Source: CAIUGU01 sp031398625
Lineage (GTDB): Bacteria; Pseudomonadota; Gammaproteobacteria; Steroidobacterales; Steroidobacteraceae
Length of the DNA stretch: 17,598 nt
Direction: 5' to 3'
Assembly: GCA_031398625.1 (NCBI GenBank)
Contig: JANNNQ010000121.1
Location: 1 to 17,598, forward strand
In this document: positions 7,500 to 13,982 of the stretch, piece by piece
Layout of the letters: each line of letters opens with the position of its first letter
Numbering within the stretch: the first letter of the stretch is position 1
Program-made: the position numbers and the translations under genes
Notes under the pieces: model-generated
The model's database searches: none
Told to the model about the DNA's origin: nothing
What the model saw: the letters and a program-made list of their open reading frames with translations, nothing else

Positions 7500-8504
7500 C
7501 TACTTGCGGGGAATGGCTGCTTCGACGAGGTCGATGCCGAAGCAGCGCTGGTAGAACTCCGCGATGATCGGGCGCTCGGCTTCGTCGCACTTGTTGAGGA
7601 AGGCGAGGCGGAACGCGTACTCGGTGCGTCCGAAGATGAGGGCGTTTTCCGCCCAGTTGATCACCGTGCGGGGCGACATGACCGTCGAGAGTTCACCCGA
7701 CATGAAGGCAGTCCTGGTGAGGCCTGCAAGTGCCACCATCCGATGCACGGTCTTGCGGCCTTCTTCATCGGCGAATGCCGCCACACGCGCGAGGACGATC
7801 TCGACTTCCGCTTCCGGTGCGAGATAGTTCAGCGTGGCGACGATGTTCCAGCGATCCATCTGGCCCTGGTTGATTGTCTGCGTGCCCTGGTACAACCCGC
7901 TCGCGTCGCCCAGTCCCACGGTGTTCGCGGTGGCAAACAGGCGGAATGCAGGGTGGGGCCGGATGACGCGGCTCTGGTCCAGCAGGGTCAGCTTCCCTTG
8001 GGCTTCCAGCACCCGCTGCAGCACGAACATGACGTCGGGACGTCCCGCATCGTACTCGTCGAATATGAGGGCGACCGCGCGTTGCAACGCCCAGGGCAGG
8101 ATGCCTTCGCGGAACTCCGTGACCTGCTGGCCGTCGCGCAGCGCAATCGCATCCTTGCCGATGAGGTCGATGCGGCTCACGTGGCTGTCCAGGTTGACGC
8201 GGATGCACGGCCAGTTCAGGCGCGCGGCAATCTGCTCGATATGCGTCGACTTGCCGGTGCCGTGATAGCCCTGCACGAGCACGCGCCGGTTGTGGGCGAA
8301 GCCGGCAAGAATGGCCAGCGTCGTGTCGCGATCGAAACGGTACGCCGCGTCGATCTCGGGAACATGCTCCGAGCGCTGGCTGAAGGCCGGTACGGCGATG
8401 TCGCTGTCTATCCCGAAGACGGAGCGGGCGCTGGCCGTCGTGTCCGGCACTGCCTGCAGCAGCCTATCTTCCCGGCTCTCGCGCTCGATCACTGCTTCGG
8501 GCAT
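7500..8504 (-). CDS. cobS: CobS-like AAA+ ATPase (MoxR-type), 334 aa
   Basis: A hexameric-type AAA+ ATPase homologous to cobaltochelatase CobS. Walker A is GYHGTGKST (79-87), Walker B ALIFDEYD (145-152), sensor-1 region FATANT (190-195), and a likely arginine finger lies in QMDRWN (215-220). The N-terminal FGIDSDIAVPAFS segment is typical of CobS, and length matches the family (about 330). CobS proteins work with a VWA partner to remodel a client: CobN in B12 synthesis, or other metalloenzymes in related pairs such as CbbQ/CbbO and NorQ/NorD. Start: ATG 8504 with AAGGA 6 nt upstream. It lies 13 nt after the Rieske gene and 13 nt before its VWA partner. No CobN is present in this window, so the client is unknown; the dioxygenase upstream in the same locus is a candidate by context only. 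Confidence 0.9.
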   Translation of the reverse strand: MPEAVIERESREDRLLQAVPDTTASARSVFGIDSDIAVPAFSQRSEHVPEIDAAYRFDRDTTLAILAGFAHNRRVLVQGYHGTGKSTHIEQIAARLNWPCIRVNLDSHVSRIDLIGKDAIALRDGQQVTEFREGILPWALQRAVALIFDEYDAGRPDVMFVLQRVLEAQGKLTLLDQSRVIRPHPAFRLFATANTVGLGDASGLYQGTQTINQGQMDRWNIVATLNYLAPEAEVEIVLARVAAFADEEGRKTVHRMVALAGLTRTAFMSGELSTVMSPRTVINWAENALIFGRTEYAFRLAFLNKCDEAERPIIAEFYQRCFGIDLVEAAIPRK

Positions 8505-8517
8505 CGGGTTTCCTTGG

Positions 8518-8889
8518 TCAGGCTGCTTTCAGCAGGACCTGGCCGTCAATCACCTCTATGGGTACCGGTTCGAGGCCCATGCCCACCGCCGGCCCGTCGA
8601 TGCACATGCCGTCTTCAAAGCGGAAGATCGCGCAGTGGAACGCACACATGACCTGGTTGCGGTCCGAGATCAGGAACGTCTGCGGTTTCGCATTGAGCGG
8701 CAGGGAAAAATGCGGACAGCTGTTCACGTAGGCCCAGACTGCTGCGCCGTCGCGCATCGCGATCAGGCGCAGCTTCCTGAACCCTTCGCCGAAGGTGACC
8801 TCGAGCGCCGAGCCATCTGGAATGGCGTCTGCCGTACACAACGCCGACCCTGGTACGGGGGCATTCGGATGATCCCGCCAGGAGGGCAT
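8518..8889 (-). CDS. Rieske [2Fe-2S] ferredoxin-like protein, 123 aa
   Basis: A small soluble electron carrier with a complete Rieske cluster site: Cys58-Pro-His60 and Cys82-Ala-Phe-His85, that is C-x-H-x21-C-x2-H. There is no signal peptide, membrane segment or catalytic domain, so it is a stand-alone ferredoxin-type protein. It begins 3 nt after the aldehyde dehydrogenase stop and ends 13 nt before the CobS-like gene, which implies translational coupling; its own ribosome site is weak. No ring-hydroxylating oxygenase or reductase is present, so the usual electron acceptor is missing. A reductive role, such as returning oxidised Fe(III) in the extradiol-like dioxygenase to Fe(II) as the XylT ferredoxin does for catechol 2,3-dioxygenase, is an inference from position. 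Confidence 0.92.
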   Translation of the reverse strand: MPSWRDHPNAPVPGSALCTADAIPDGSALEVTFGEGFRKLRLIAMRDGAAVWAYVNSCPHFSLPLNAKPQTFLISDRNQVMCAFHCAIFRFEDGMCIDGPAVGMGLEPVPIEVIDGQVLLKAA

Positions 8890-8892
8890 GGT

Positions 8893-10362
8893 TCACCGCG
8901 GATAGTGGGGCGGAATCTGTGCGTCGACGTTGATCCAGACGGACTTTGCATCGGTGTAGTCGTGCATGGCCTCGAAGCCCATTTCGCGACCGTAACCGGA
9001 GCTGCCCACGCCGCCGAACGGCGAACCCGGGTTCACGCGCTTGTAGCAGTTGATCCACACCATGCCGGACTTCATCGATGCGGCGATCTTGTGGGCGCGC
9101 TGCAAGTTGGTCGTCCACAAGCCGCCACCCAGCCCGTACTCCGTCGAATTGGCGATCTGGATGGCTTCCTCGTCCGATTCGAAGGTGTTGACCGAAACGA
9201 ACGGCCCGAACACTTCTTCCTGGCAGATGCGGTCCTGCGGCTGCGCCCTGACGACGGTGGGCTCGACGAAGAAGCCGTTCGCCAGCTCCGGAGCGTCAGG
9301 CTGCCTGCCGCCCGTCAGGATCTCGCCGCCTTCCTGCTGCGCGATCTTGCAGTAGTTGAGCACGCGCTGCTGGTGCATCTTGGAGGTGAGCGGGCCCATC
9401 TCCGTCTGCGGGTCGAGCGGATTGCCGAGCTTGATCGATTTCGCCAGCCGGATGAAACCCTCCAGGAACTCGTCGGCGATCTGCTTGTGCAGGACCAGCC
9501 GCGAGCCCGCGATGCAGGCCTGGCCCTGGTTGTGGAAAATCGCAAAGGCGCTGCCGTTGATGGCTGCCTTGATGTTGGCATCGGCAAAGACGATGTTGGC
9601 GCCCTTGCCACCGAGCTCGAGCTGCACGCGCTTCAGGTTGGTGGACGAAGCCTGCACGATCTTCCGGCCGACGGCGGTCGAGCCGGTGAAGCAGATCTTC
9701 TGCACATCCATGTGTTCGGCCAGGTGCTGGCCCGCAATCGAGCCATGGCCCGGCAGGATATTGACGACGCCGGGGGGAATGCCGACCTGCGCCATGAGTT
9801 CGGCGATCTTGAGCGAGCTCAAGGGAGTGATCTCGGCCGGCTTCATGACGATGGTGTTGCCGGCGGCGAGGGCGGGTCCCATCTTCCAGCTCGTGAACAT
9901 GAGCGGGAAGTTCCAGGGCACGACCTGTCCGACCACGCCGAGCGGTTCGCGCAGCACGTAATTGAGGAAGCCCTGCTCAACGGGCACCACGCTGCCCTGG
10001 TACTTGTCGGCCATGCCGCCGAAGTACCTGAAAGTCACGGCGGTACGTGGCACGTCGAGGCCCCTGCTGTCGCGCAGGGGATGGCCGGTATCGAGCGATT
10101 CGATCTGCGCGAGTTCCTCGGCATTGGCTTCGATCGCATCCGCCAGCTTGAGAAGGAGGCGGCCACGCTGCATGGCGGCCATGTCGCGCCAGGCCGGAAA
10201 CGCCTTGCGGGCGGCGGCGACAGCCTTTTCGACATCGGCCACCTTCGCTTCCGCGACCTGGGCGATCGTCTCGCCCGTGAAGGGATTCACGGTCGGGAAG
10301 GTGGCGCCATCCGCCGCATCGACGAATTCACCACCGATGAACAGTTTCGTTTGCAGTTTCAT
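8893..10362 (-). CDS. Aldehyde dehydrogenase, probable 4-hydroxymuconic semialdehyde dehydrogenase, 489 aa
   Basis: A full-length NAD(P)-dependent aldehyde dehydrogenase. Residues visible are Asn151 in PWNFP, Lys174 and Glu177 in MKPAE (Glu here favours NAD), the GSTAVG turn (227-232), general base Glu249 in LELGGK and nucleophile Cys283 in GQACIAG. The family covers many substrates. The specific call rests on context: PnpCD-type genes lie upstream and maleylacetate reductase beyond them, the order known from 4-nitrophenol and 4-hydroxyacetophenone clusters, where PnpE/HapH does this step. The reaction would be 4-hydroxymuconic semialdehyde to the 4-hydroxymuconate/maleylacetate level. Start: ATG 10362 with AGAAG 8 nt upstream; an in-frame GTG at 10371 would add MTQ. 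It follows a terminator after the dioxygenase genes and overlaps nothing; the Rieske gene begins 3 nt after its stop. Confidence 0.93.
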   Translation of the reverse strand: MKLQTKLFIGGEFVDAADGATFPTVNPFTGETIAQVAEAKVADVEKAVAAARKAFPAWRDMAAMQRGRLLLKLADAIEANAEELAQIESLDTGHPLRDSRGLDVPRTAVTFRYFGGMADKYQGSVVPVEQGFLNYVLREPLGVVGQVVPWNFPLMFTSWKMGPALAAGNTIVMKPAEITPLSSLKIAELMAQVGIPPGVVNILPGHGSIAGQHLAEHMDVQKICFTGSTAVGRKIVQASSTNLKRVQLELGGKGANIVFADANIKAAINGSAFAIFHNQGQACIAGSRLVLHKQIADEFLEGFIRLAKSIKLGNPLDPQTEMGPLTSKMHQQRVLNYCKIAQQEGGEILTGGRQPDAPELANGFFVEPTVVRAQPQDRICQEEVFGPFVSVNTFESDEEAIQIANSTEYGLGGGLWTTNLQRAHKIAASMKSGMVWINCYKRVNPGSPFGGVGSSGYGREMGFEAMHDYTDAKSVWINVDAQIPPHYPR

Positions 10363-10423
10363 TTGAGTCACTTCTACCGTCGAGAGGATGCCGCCATCGC
10401 TTCAATGGGGGCGGCAAGAGGGT

Positions 10424-10454
10424 AAAAAAAGTGGCGGCCCGTTGGCCGCCACTT
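10424..10454 (-). terminator. Rho-independent terminator between the dioxygenase genes and the aldehyde dehydrogenase
   Basis: In minus-strand sense, AAGTGGCGGCC pairs perfectly with GGCCGCCACTT (11-bp arms at 10444-10454 and 10429-10439, 4-nt loop), followed by a U-run formed by seven plus-strand A residues (10424-10430, two within the stem). It lies 28 bp past the stop of the large dioxygenase subunit. It should separate most pnpCD transcription from the downstream genes. Confidence 0.88.
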
Positions 10455-10481
10455 GTCGCTTGCGTCCTGGAAGGAGCCCGA

Positions 10482-11486
10482 TCAGAAGTTCACGGGGTAC
10501 GGGGGCAGTTCACCGCTTTCGTACATGTCCGGCAGCTCGGGAGTTGCGTTTTCCCACACGAGCAGCATGGAGCGCTTCTTCGAGAAGCCCTGGTGGCGGA
10601 TGTTCGCCGGCATGCAGGCCACGTCACCCGCCTTCATGATCGCCTTGGCGCGAGGCGAGCCGGTGAGCTTGTCCTCGACTTCCCATTCGATTTCGTCCGA
10701 GAGCTGCACGAACCATTCGACGCGGTCGTTGCCGTGCTTGATCGGCAGGATGTATTCCTCGGTGGTCGGGCAGCAGAGGCTGCGGCCGCAGACGGAAGTG
10801 ACCGAAGGATTCCACGTGACGTCCGAACGCGACAGGTAAGCGAACAGGTTCATTGCATGCACGTCCCCTTCGAAGCCCTTCTCGGCATGCACTTCAGGCA
10901 TGTCCTGGGCCACGTCGGCAAATGCGCGGTTCACCGGATAGCCGTTTGAGTCCTGGCGCAGCTCGGCGTCACCGGGGAGGCCGGGCATGCGCTTGCACGC
11001 CTGGCGCTGACGCTCGATGGCTTCGAGGTTCGACCCATTCTTCTTGCCTACCCAGCTCTTGCCCGTCTCGTCGGGTGCCGCGAAGGGATCGAAACCGTCA
11101 TTCGTGTAATCGGCCAGGATGGCCTTGAAGGTCGCCATGATCAGCGGCGTGTCGAAGGTCTCGACCAGCGACAGGCCCTTGTCATGATAGGCCGGAGCGT
11201 AGCGGCCGGCGTAGAACTCGACCTGGCCGTACTTGTTGCGCGTGCCGATCATGCCATCGAAGTTGACCCAGCCGTAGAAGAAGCCCCACGCGACGTCCCG
11301 CATCATGGCACGCAGGAACGCATCCGCCGGCATCAGGTGCTTCATCTGCTGTCCCTTCGCGGGCCAGGAGACATGCACGAAATACTCGTCGCGGCTGATG
11401 GTGAAACTGCCGAGCTTGAAGGTCCGGTAACCGGTCTGGTTGCTGGGCGGTGACGCCTGGACGTCGACTTTTGCTGCTGCACTCAT
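10482..11486 (-). CDS. pnpD: Hydroquinone 1,2-dioxygenase large (catalytic) subunit, PnpD/HapD type, 334 aa
   Basis: The catalytic subunit of a two-component, Fe(II)-dependent dioxygenase that cleaves hydroquinone between C1 and C2 to 4-hydroxymuconic semialdehyde in the cytoplasm. The cupin-like C-terminal domain shows His251-x-Asn253-x3-Glu257 in KHGNDRVEW, then His298 in NIRHQGF. As I recall the PnpCD structure, the ligands are His256, Asn258, Glu262 and His303. The set here is the same with identical spacing (2, 6 and 47 residues), shifted by five. Length agrees with the family (about 38 kDa). Start: ATG 11486 with a perfect GGAGG 9 nt upstream. It lies 60 nt after the small-subunit gene, so the two form a transcription unit, closed by a strong terminator just downstream. 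Which substituted hydroquinones are accepted cannot be told from sequence. Confidence 0.92.
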   Translation of the reverse strand: MSAAAKVDVQASPPSNQTGYRTFKLGSFTISRDEYFVHVSWPAKGQQMKHLMPADAFLRAMMRDVAWGFFYGWVNFDGMIGTRNKYGQVEFYAGRYAPAYHDKGLSLVETFDTPLIMATFKAILADYTNDGFDPFAAPDETGKSWVGKKNGSNLEAIERQRQACKRMPGLPGDAELRQDSNGYPVNRAFADVAQDMPEVHAEKGFEGDVHAMNLFAYLSRSDVTWNPSVTSVCGRSLCCPTTEEYILPIKHGNDRVEWFVQLSDEIEWEVEDKLTGSPRAKAIMKAGDVACMPANIRHQGFSKKRSMLLVWENATPELPDMYESGELPPYPVNF

Positions 11487-11546
11487 TGATTTCTTCCTCC
11501 GGAATCGTTGCGCGACTTTCCGTCGATACGGGTCACGCCAATGCCA

Positions 11547-12047
11547 TTACTTGTAACAGATATCCGCCCATTTTTGCACCGAGAGGTCACCCAGCATCGT
11601 CTGGACCATCATGACCCCGGTCTTCTGGGCGGTGAAGCGATACGCGGCACCTGCAGGCAGCAGGGCCTGGTGCCCGCGTTTGCAGATGATGTAGCCCATC
11701 TTCTTGCCGACCGGCTCGCCCTTGAGCTTGACCGCGCCCTGCTTGTCGGCAGCGACCACGGCCGCGGGATTGTCGAGCTTGACGAGATCCACCCGGACCT
11801 CTCCATCCATTACGATGGCGAACTCGTCGTGGGCAACCGCAAACCATTCGGATACACCTTCCGCGCGTACGGTTTCGATCACGTACTCAAGGTTGATGGC
11901 CACCACTACCCGCTCGTAGGGCTTCGACTTCGAAGCAACCTCGAAGATGTTCGAGAAGACGTAGTTCTTCGGATCATCGTTGATGATCTTGAGTTCGCCC
12001 TTCGTATAGTCGTTCAGGGAGCCGAAAACAGTCTGGAATTCACTCAT
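11547..12047 (-). CDS. pnpC: Hydroquinone 1,2-dioxygenase small subunit, PnpC/HapC type, 166 aa
   Basis: The small subunit that partners the catalytic subunit encoded next. It starts MSEFQTVFGSLNDYTKGELK and contains FSNIFEVASKSKPYERVVVA and a cupin-like segment FAVAHDEFAIVMDGEVRVD (about 69-87). These features, the length of about 18 kDa and the adjacency match HapC/PnpC. Small subunits of this type lack the iron site; they shape or stabilise the large subunit, so assembly of an alpha2beta2-like enzyme is expected from the family. Start: ATG 12047 is favoured by GAGGA 6 nt upstream; a GTG directly in front (12050) is less likely. It is the first gene of its transcript, with a sigma70-like promoter 30 bp upstream. 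Confidence 0.88.
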   Translation of the reverse strand: MSEFQTVFGSLNDYTKGELKIINDDPKNYVFSNIFEVASKSKPYERVVVAINLEYVIETVRAEGVSEWFAVAHDEFAIVMDGEVRVDLVKLDNPAAVVAADKQGAVKLKGEPVGKKMGYIICKRGHQALLPAGAAYRFTAQKTGVMMVQTMLGDLSVQKWADICYK

Positions 12048-12053
12048 CACGCA

Positions 12054-12058
12054 TCCTC
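12054..12058 (-). promoter_or_regulatory. Ribosome binding site deciding the pnpC start
   Basis: GAGGA in minus-strand sense lies 6 nt before ATG 12047 and only 3 nt before the alternative GTG at 12050, which favours the ATG. Confidence 0.7.
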
Positions 12059-12076
12059 AAGAGCTTGATCTCTTTC

Positions 12077-12104
12077 TTTATATTTGGCCGGCTCCGCCCT
12101 TCAA
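12077..12104 (-). promoter_or_regulatory. Sigma70-like promoter for pnpCD
   Basis: In minus-strand sense, TTGAAG (12099-12104, 4/6 to the -35 consensus) and TATAAA (12077-12082, 5/6 to the -10) are 16 nt apart. A transcript starting near 12070 would have a 5' leader of about 22 nt and include the GAGGA ribosome site. Sequence-based prediction only. Confidence 0.6.
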
Positions 12105-12110
12105 CGGCGG
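12094..12110. promoter_or_regulatory. Inverted repeat over the pnpC -35 box, possible operator
   Basis: CCGCC (12094-12098) and GGCGG (12106-12110) are perfect 5-bp arms with a 7-nt spacer that contains the whole -35 hexamer. A regulator bound here would block RNA polymerase directly. Short GC arms can arise by chance in GC-rich DNA. Confidence 0.35.
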
Positions 12111-12122
12111 GGTCACGGAAAA

Positions 12123-12157
12123 TCATCATGAACCGGAGTTACCGTCATCATGAAAAC
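12123..12157. repeat. Direct repeat TCATCATGAA upstream of the pnpC promoter
   Basis: TCATCATGAA occurs at 12123-12132 and 12145-12154, a period of 22 bp or about two helical turns, starting about 19 bp upstream of the pnpC -35 box. The second copy extends to CATCATGAAAAC (12146-12157), which recurs exactly at 13717-13728 in the other control region of the locus. Possible tandem activator sites. Confidence 0.4.
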
Positions 12158-12403
12158 AGGTCACCAATCTTAAGCGGGCCGAGAGCTCGAACACAAACTC
12201 TCTGGCCGCACTTTCCGACCGGCGAGGCCCTTGGACTGGGTTCCCCGAGCGCGTCGTGCTCGAGTTGCTTGACGCGCAGCCTGGGCGGTTCCGCCGATTC
12301 GACCAGGCATGTCCATCAATATGGAAAATCGAATGGCTGTGGAGATCGCCTGGCGCTGACTGAAACAAGGCCCGGTGATTTTGCGGCGCAACAGCAGGAT
12401 GGT

Positions 12404-13465
12404 TCAAGGGCGCGGCGTCACGCCCTGGTAGGCGTCCTCGAGCAGCTGGCGGATGCCTTCCCGGGTCAGCGGGCGAGGATTGAAATAGGGCGTCTGCACG
12501 GCGAGATCGGCAGTCTTATCGAGGTCCTGCTGGGTCAGCCCCAATGCCTTGAGCGACGCCGGCGCCCCGACTGCCTGGCCGAGGGCATGCAGGGCGCTGG
12601 CCACGTTTGGCGTGCCGAGCGCAGCGGTCAGGCGTCGCTTGGCGTCCGGGGCGGATTCGATGTTGAAGGCGGTGGCGTAAGGAAGGACGACGGCATGGGT
12701 TTCCGCATGCGGCAGGTTGAACGTGCCGCCGAGCGTGTGGCACAGCTTGTGGTGTAAAGCCATCCCCACCGATCCGAGCACGACCCCGCCCATCCATGCT
12801 CCATAAAGGGCGCCGCCCTGGGCATCGAGATCCTTCGGGTTCTTCACGACCAGCGGCAGGGCTTCTGCCATGGCCCGGATGCCTTCCTGCGCCAGGTTCG
12901 ACATCAACGGAGTCTTGTTCTCGGCGTACAGGCCCTCCACGCAGTGCGCCATCGCGTTGATGCCGCTGGGCCCGGCGATCTTGGGAGGGAGGCTCGTCAG
13001 CAGTTCAGGGTCGTAGATGACCGACTTGGGCTGAACCTTCGGGTCCTTGCCCGTCCGCTTGAGGCTGCCGGCAGTCAGGCCCCAGACCGGAGTCATCTCC
13101 GAACCCGCATAAGTCGTTGGAATCGCGATGATTGGCAGGCCCGTGTCGAGGGCGATGGCCTTGGCAAGCCCGATGGACGAACCGCCCCCCAAGCTCACGC
13201 AGCCGTCGGCTCCGACGGCCTTGATCTTCGCCTTGCCTGCGTCGGCAATTTCCACGGGGACGTGCACCGCGACCTGGTCGTAGACGCCGGCGCTCAAGGG
13301 ACCCAGCAGGTCGGCAAGGGCAGTGGCCGTCCCCACATGAATCGGATCGGCAATGACCAACACCCGCTTCAAGCCCAGTGCCTCGACTTCCTGTTTGATC
13401 AGGTTGCGGCGTCCGGGCCCGAACACGACGCGCATTCTCGGCAGATCCAGAATGAAGGGGTCCAT
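12404..13465 (-). CDS. Maleylacetate reductase (iron-alcohol-dehydrogenase fold), 353 aa
   Basis: It reduces maleylacetate to 3-oxoadipate with NAD(P)H, the last dedicated step before the central 3-oxoadipate pathway (PnpF/HapI role). The nucleotide site is GGGSSIG (93-99); the family hallmark IPTTYAGSEMTPVWG lies at 115-129. Where metal-dependent relatives have Asp-x3-His, this protein has Asn170-Ala-Met-Ala-His174, and it keeps His238, His239 and His243 in HHKLCH. Loss of the Asp ligand is typical of maleylacetate reductases, which do not need iron. Start: ATG 13465, where the family's N-terminal strand (ILDLPRMRVVFGPG) begins. An upstream in-frame ATG at 13594 is rejected because a good promoter lies inside that extension. 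It is separated from pnpC by 356 bp and probably has its own transcript. Family and reaction sure; natural partner pathway from context. Confidence 0.93.
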   Translation of the reverse strand: MDPFILDLPRMRVVFGPGRRNLIKQEVEALGLKRVLVIADPIHVGTATALADLLGPLSAGVYDQVAVHVPVEIADAGKAKIKAVGADGCVSLGGGSSIGLAKAIALDTGLPIIAIPTTYAGSEMTPVWGLTAGSLKRTGKDPKVQPKSVIYDPELLTSLPPKIAGPSGINAMAHCVEGLYAENKTPLMSNLAQEGIRAMAEALPLVVKNPKDLDAQGGALYGAWMGGVVLGSVGMALHHKLCHTLGGTFNLPHAETHAVVLPYATAFNIESAPDAKRRLTAALGTPNVASALHALGQAVGAPASLKALGLTQQDLDKTADLAVQTPYFNPRPLTREGIRQLLEDAYQGVTPRP

Positions 13466-13532
13466 GGACGTGGAAGTCTCCGGCTTGGGCGCCGTGGCCG
13501 ACGCGGGAACGGTATGGATTTTGCGAGGCGTC

Positions 13533-13561
13533 TTTATACTCACGGGCGTTGGCACTGTCGA
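13533..13561 (-). promoter_or_regulatory. Sigma70-like promoter for maleylacetate reductase
   Basis: In minus-strand sense, TCGACA (13556-13561, 5/6) and TATAAA (13533-13538, 5/6) are separated by the optimal 17 nt. Predicted start near 13526 gives a leader of about 60 nt to ATG 13465. It supports the shorter protein start. Confidence 0.65.
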
Positions 13562-13588
13562 TATGAAGCGCTCTCTCCCGGGGCCGCA

Positions 13589-13619
13589 TTGCATTGCAAA
13601 GTAATTTGGGATTCCAATT
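13589..13619. promoter_or_regulatory. Adjacent palindromes upstream of the maleylacetate reductase promoter
   Basis: TTGCATTGCAA (13589-13599) is a perfect 11-bp palindrome with a single central base. Four bases on, 13603-13619 is an imperfect palindrome with AATT at the left end and AATT at the right end around GG..CC. They lie about 28 and 42 bp upstream of the -35 box, a normal place for an activator such as a LysR-type regulator. No regulator gene is in the window. Confidence 0.4.
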
Positions 13620-13893
13620 GCATCGACCTGTGGAATTACATTTCTTTACACGAAAGTCGCAAGGCCCATGTCGACACGCTCTCGACCGCTGACGTACCAT
13701 GCGAAAATCTCATACGCATCATGAAAACGATCGCCGTCCGGCTCGCAGATGCTGAAGCGACGACCGGCTTGGGGGTAGAGAACACTCACAAGGTTCTCGA
13801 GTGCTGCAGCAGGTAGTCCCTGCAAGGTTTTTTTGCAACCTCAAGAGGTAGCGGAAAACCTGTCGTGGACGGTCAAGCAGGATGCTGCTGGCG

Positions 13894-13942
13894 CTGCTTC
13901 ATGGAGCAGTATGGAAAAAAGGGGAGCCGTCTGCAGGGACGG
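13894..13942 (+). repeat. Two small hairpins in the leader of the plus-strand operon
   Basis: CTGCT/AGCAG (13894-13898 and 13905-13909, 6-nt loop) and CCGTC/GACGG (13927-13931 and 13938-13942, 6-nt loop) stand 17 nt apart, with an A-rich GGAAAAAAGG stretch between them, 41 bp before ATG 13983. They could be leader structures of the mRNA. No known riboswitch is recognised. Confidence 0.3.
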
Positions 13943-13982
13943 ACTTCAACACGTTTCGCAGGGGTCGATTCAAGAGAACGTT

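Larger units (their letters stand above)
12048..12403. other. 356-bp gap between maleylacetate reductase and pnpC
   Basis: The part next to pnpC holds the ribosome site, promoter, inverted repeat and direct repeats listed separately. From about 12160 to 12403 I see no credible gene, no RNA gene and no convincing terminator for the reductase transcript. A 93-codon open frame on the minus strand there has no protein-like pattern and no ribosome site that I can support. Confidence 0.6.
13466..13982. other. 517-bp divergent control region
   Basis: The region lies between the minus-strand maleylacetate reductase and the plus-strand secreted protein gene. It contains the reductase promoter, two palindromes, one copy of CATCATGAAAAC (13717-13728) and two small hairpins before the plus-strand gene. 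AT content is higher than in the coding DNA, especially around 13595-13660. I find no credible gene and could not identify a confident promoter for the plus-strand gene. Confidence 0.65.

Noticed and set aside
5741..8504. Reading the CobS/CobT-like pair simply as cobalamin synthesis genes
   Set aside because: No CobN or other corrin gene is present in the window and all near neighbours belong to aromatic degradation, so a B12 role is possible but not supported here.
8290..10425. A 711-codon open frame on the plus strand
   Set aside because: It lies opposite the CobS-like, Rieske and aldehyde dehydrogenase genes, whose catalytic motifs are intact. Its translation has no domain pattern. Long antisense frames are expected in GC-rich DNA.
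12126..12407. A 93-codon open frame between maleylacetate reductase and pnpC on the minus strand
   Set aside because: It overlaps the end of the reductase gene and the repeat sites, has no recognisable protein features and no good ribosome site.
13466..13594. N-terminal extension of maleylacetate reductase to an ATG at 13594
   Set aside because: A sigma70-like promoter with 17-nt spacing lies inside the extension, and family members begin at the strand found just after ATG 13465.
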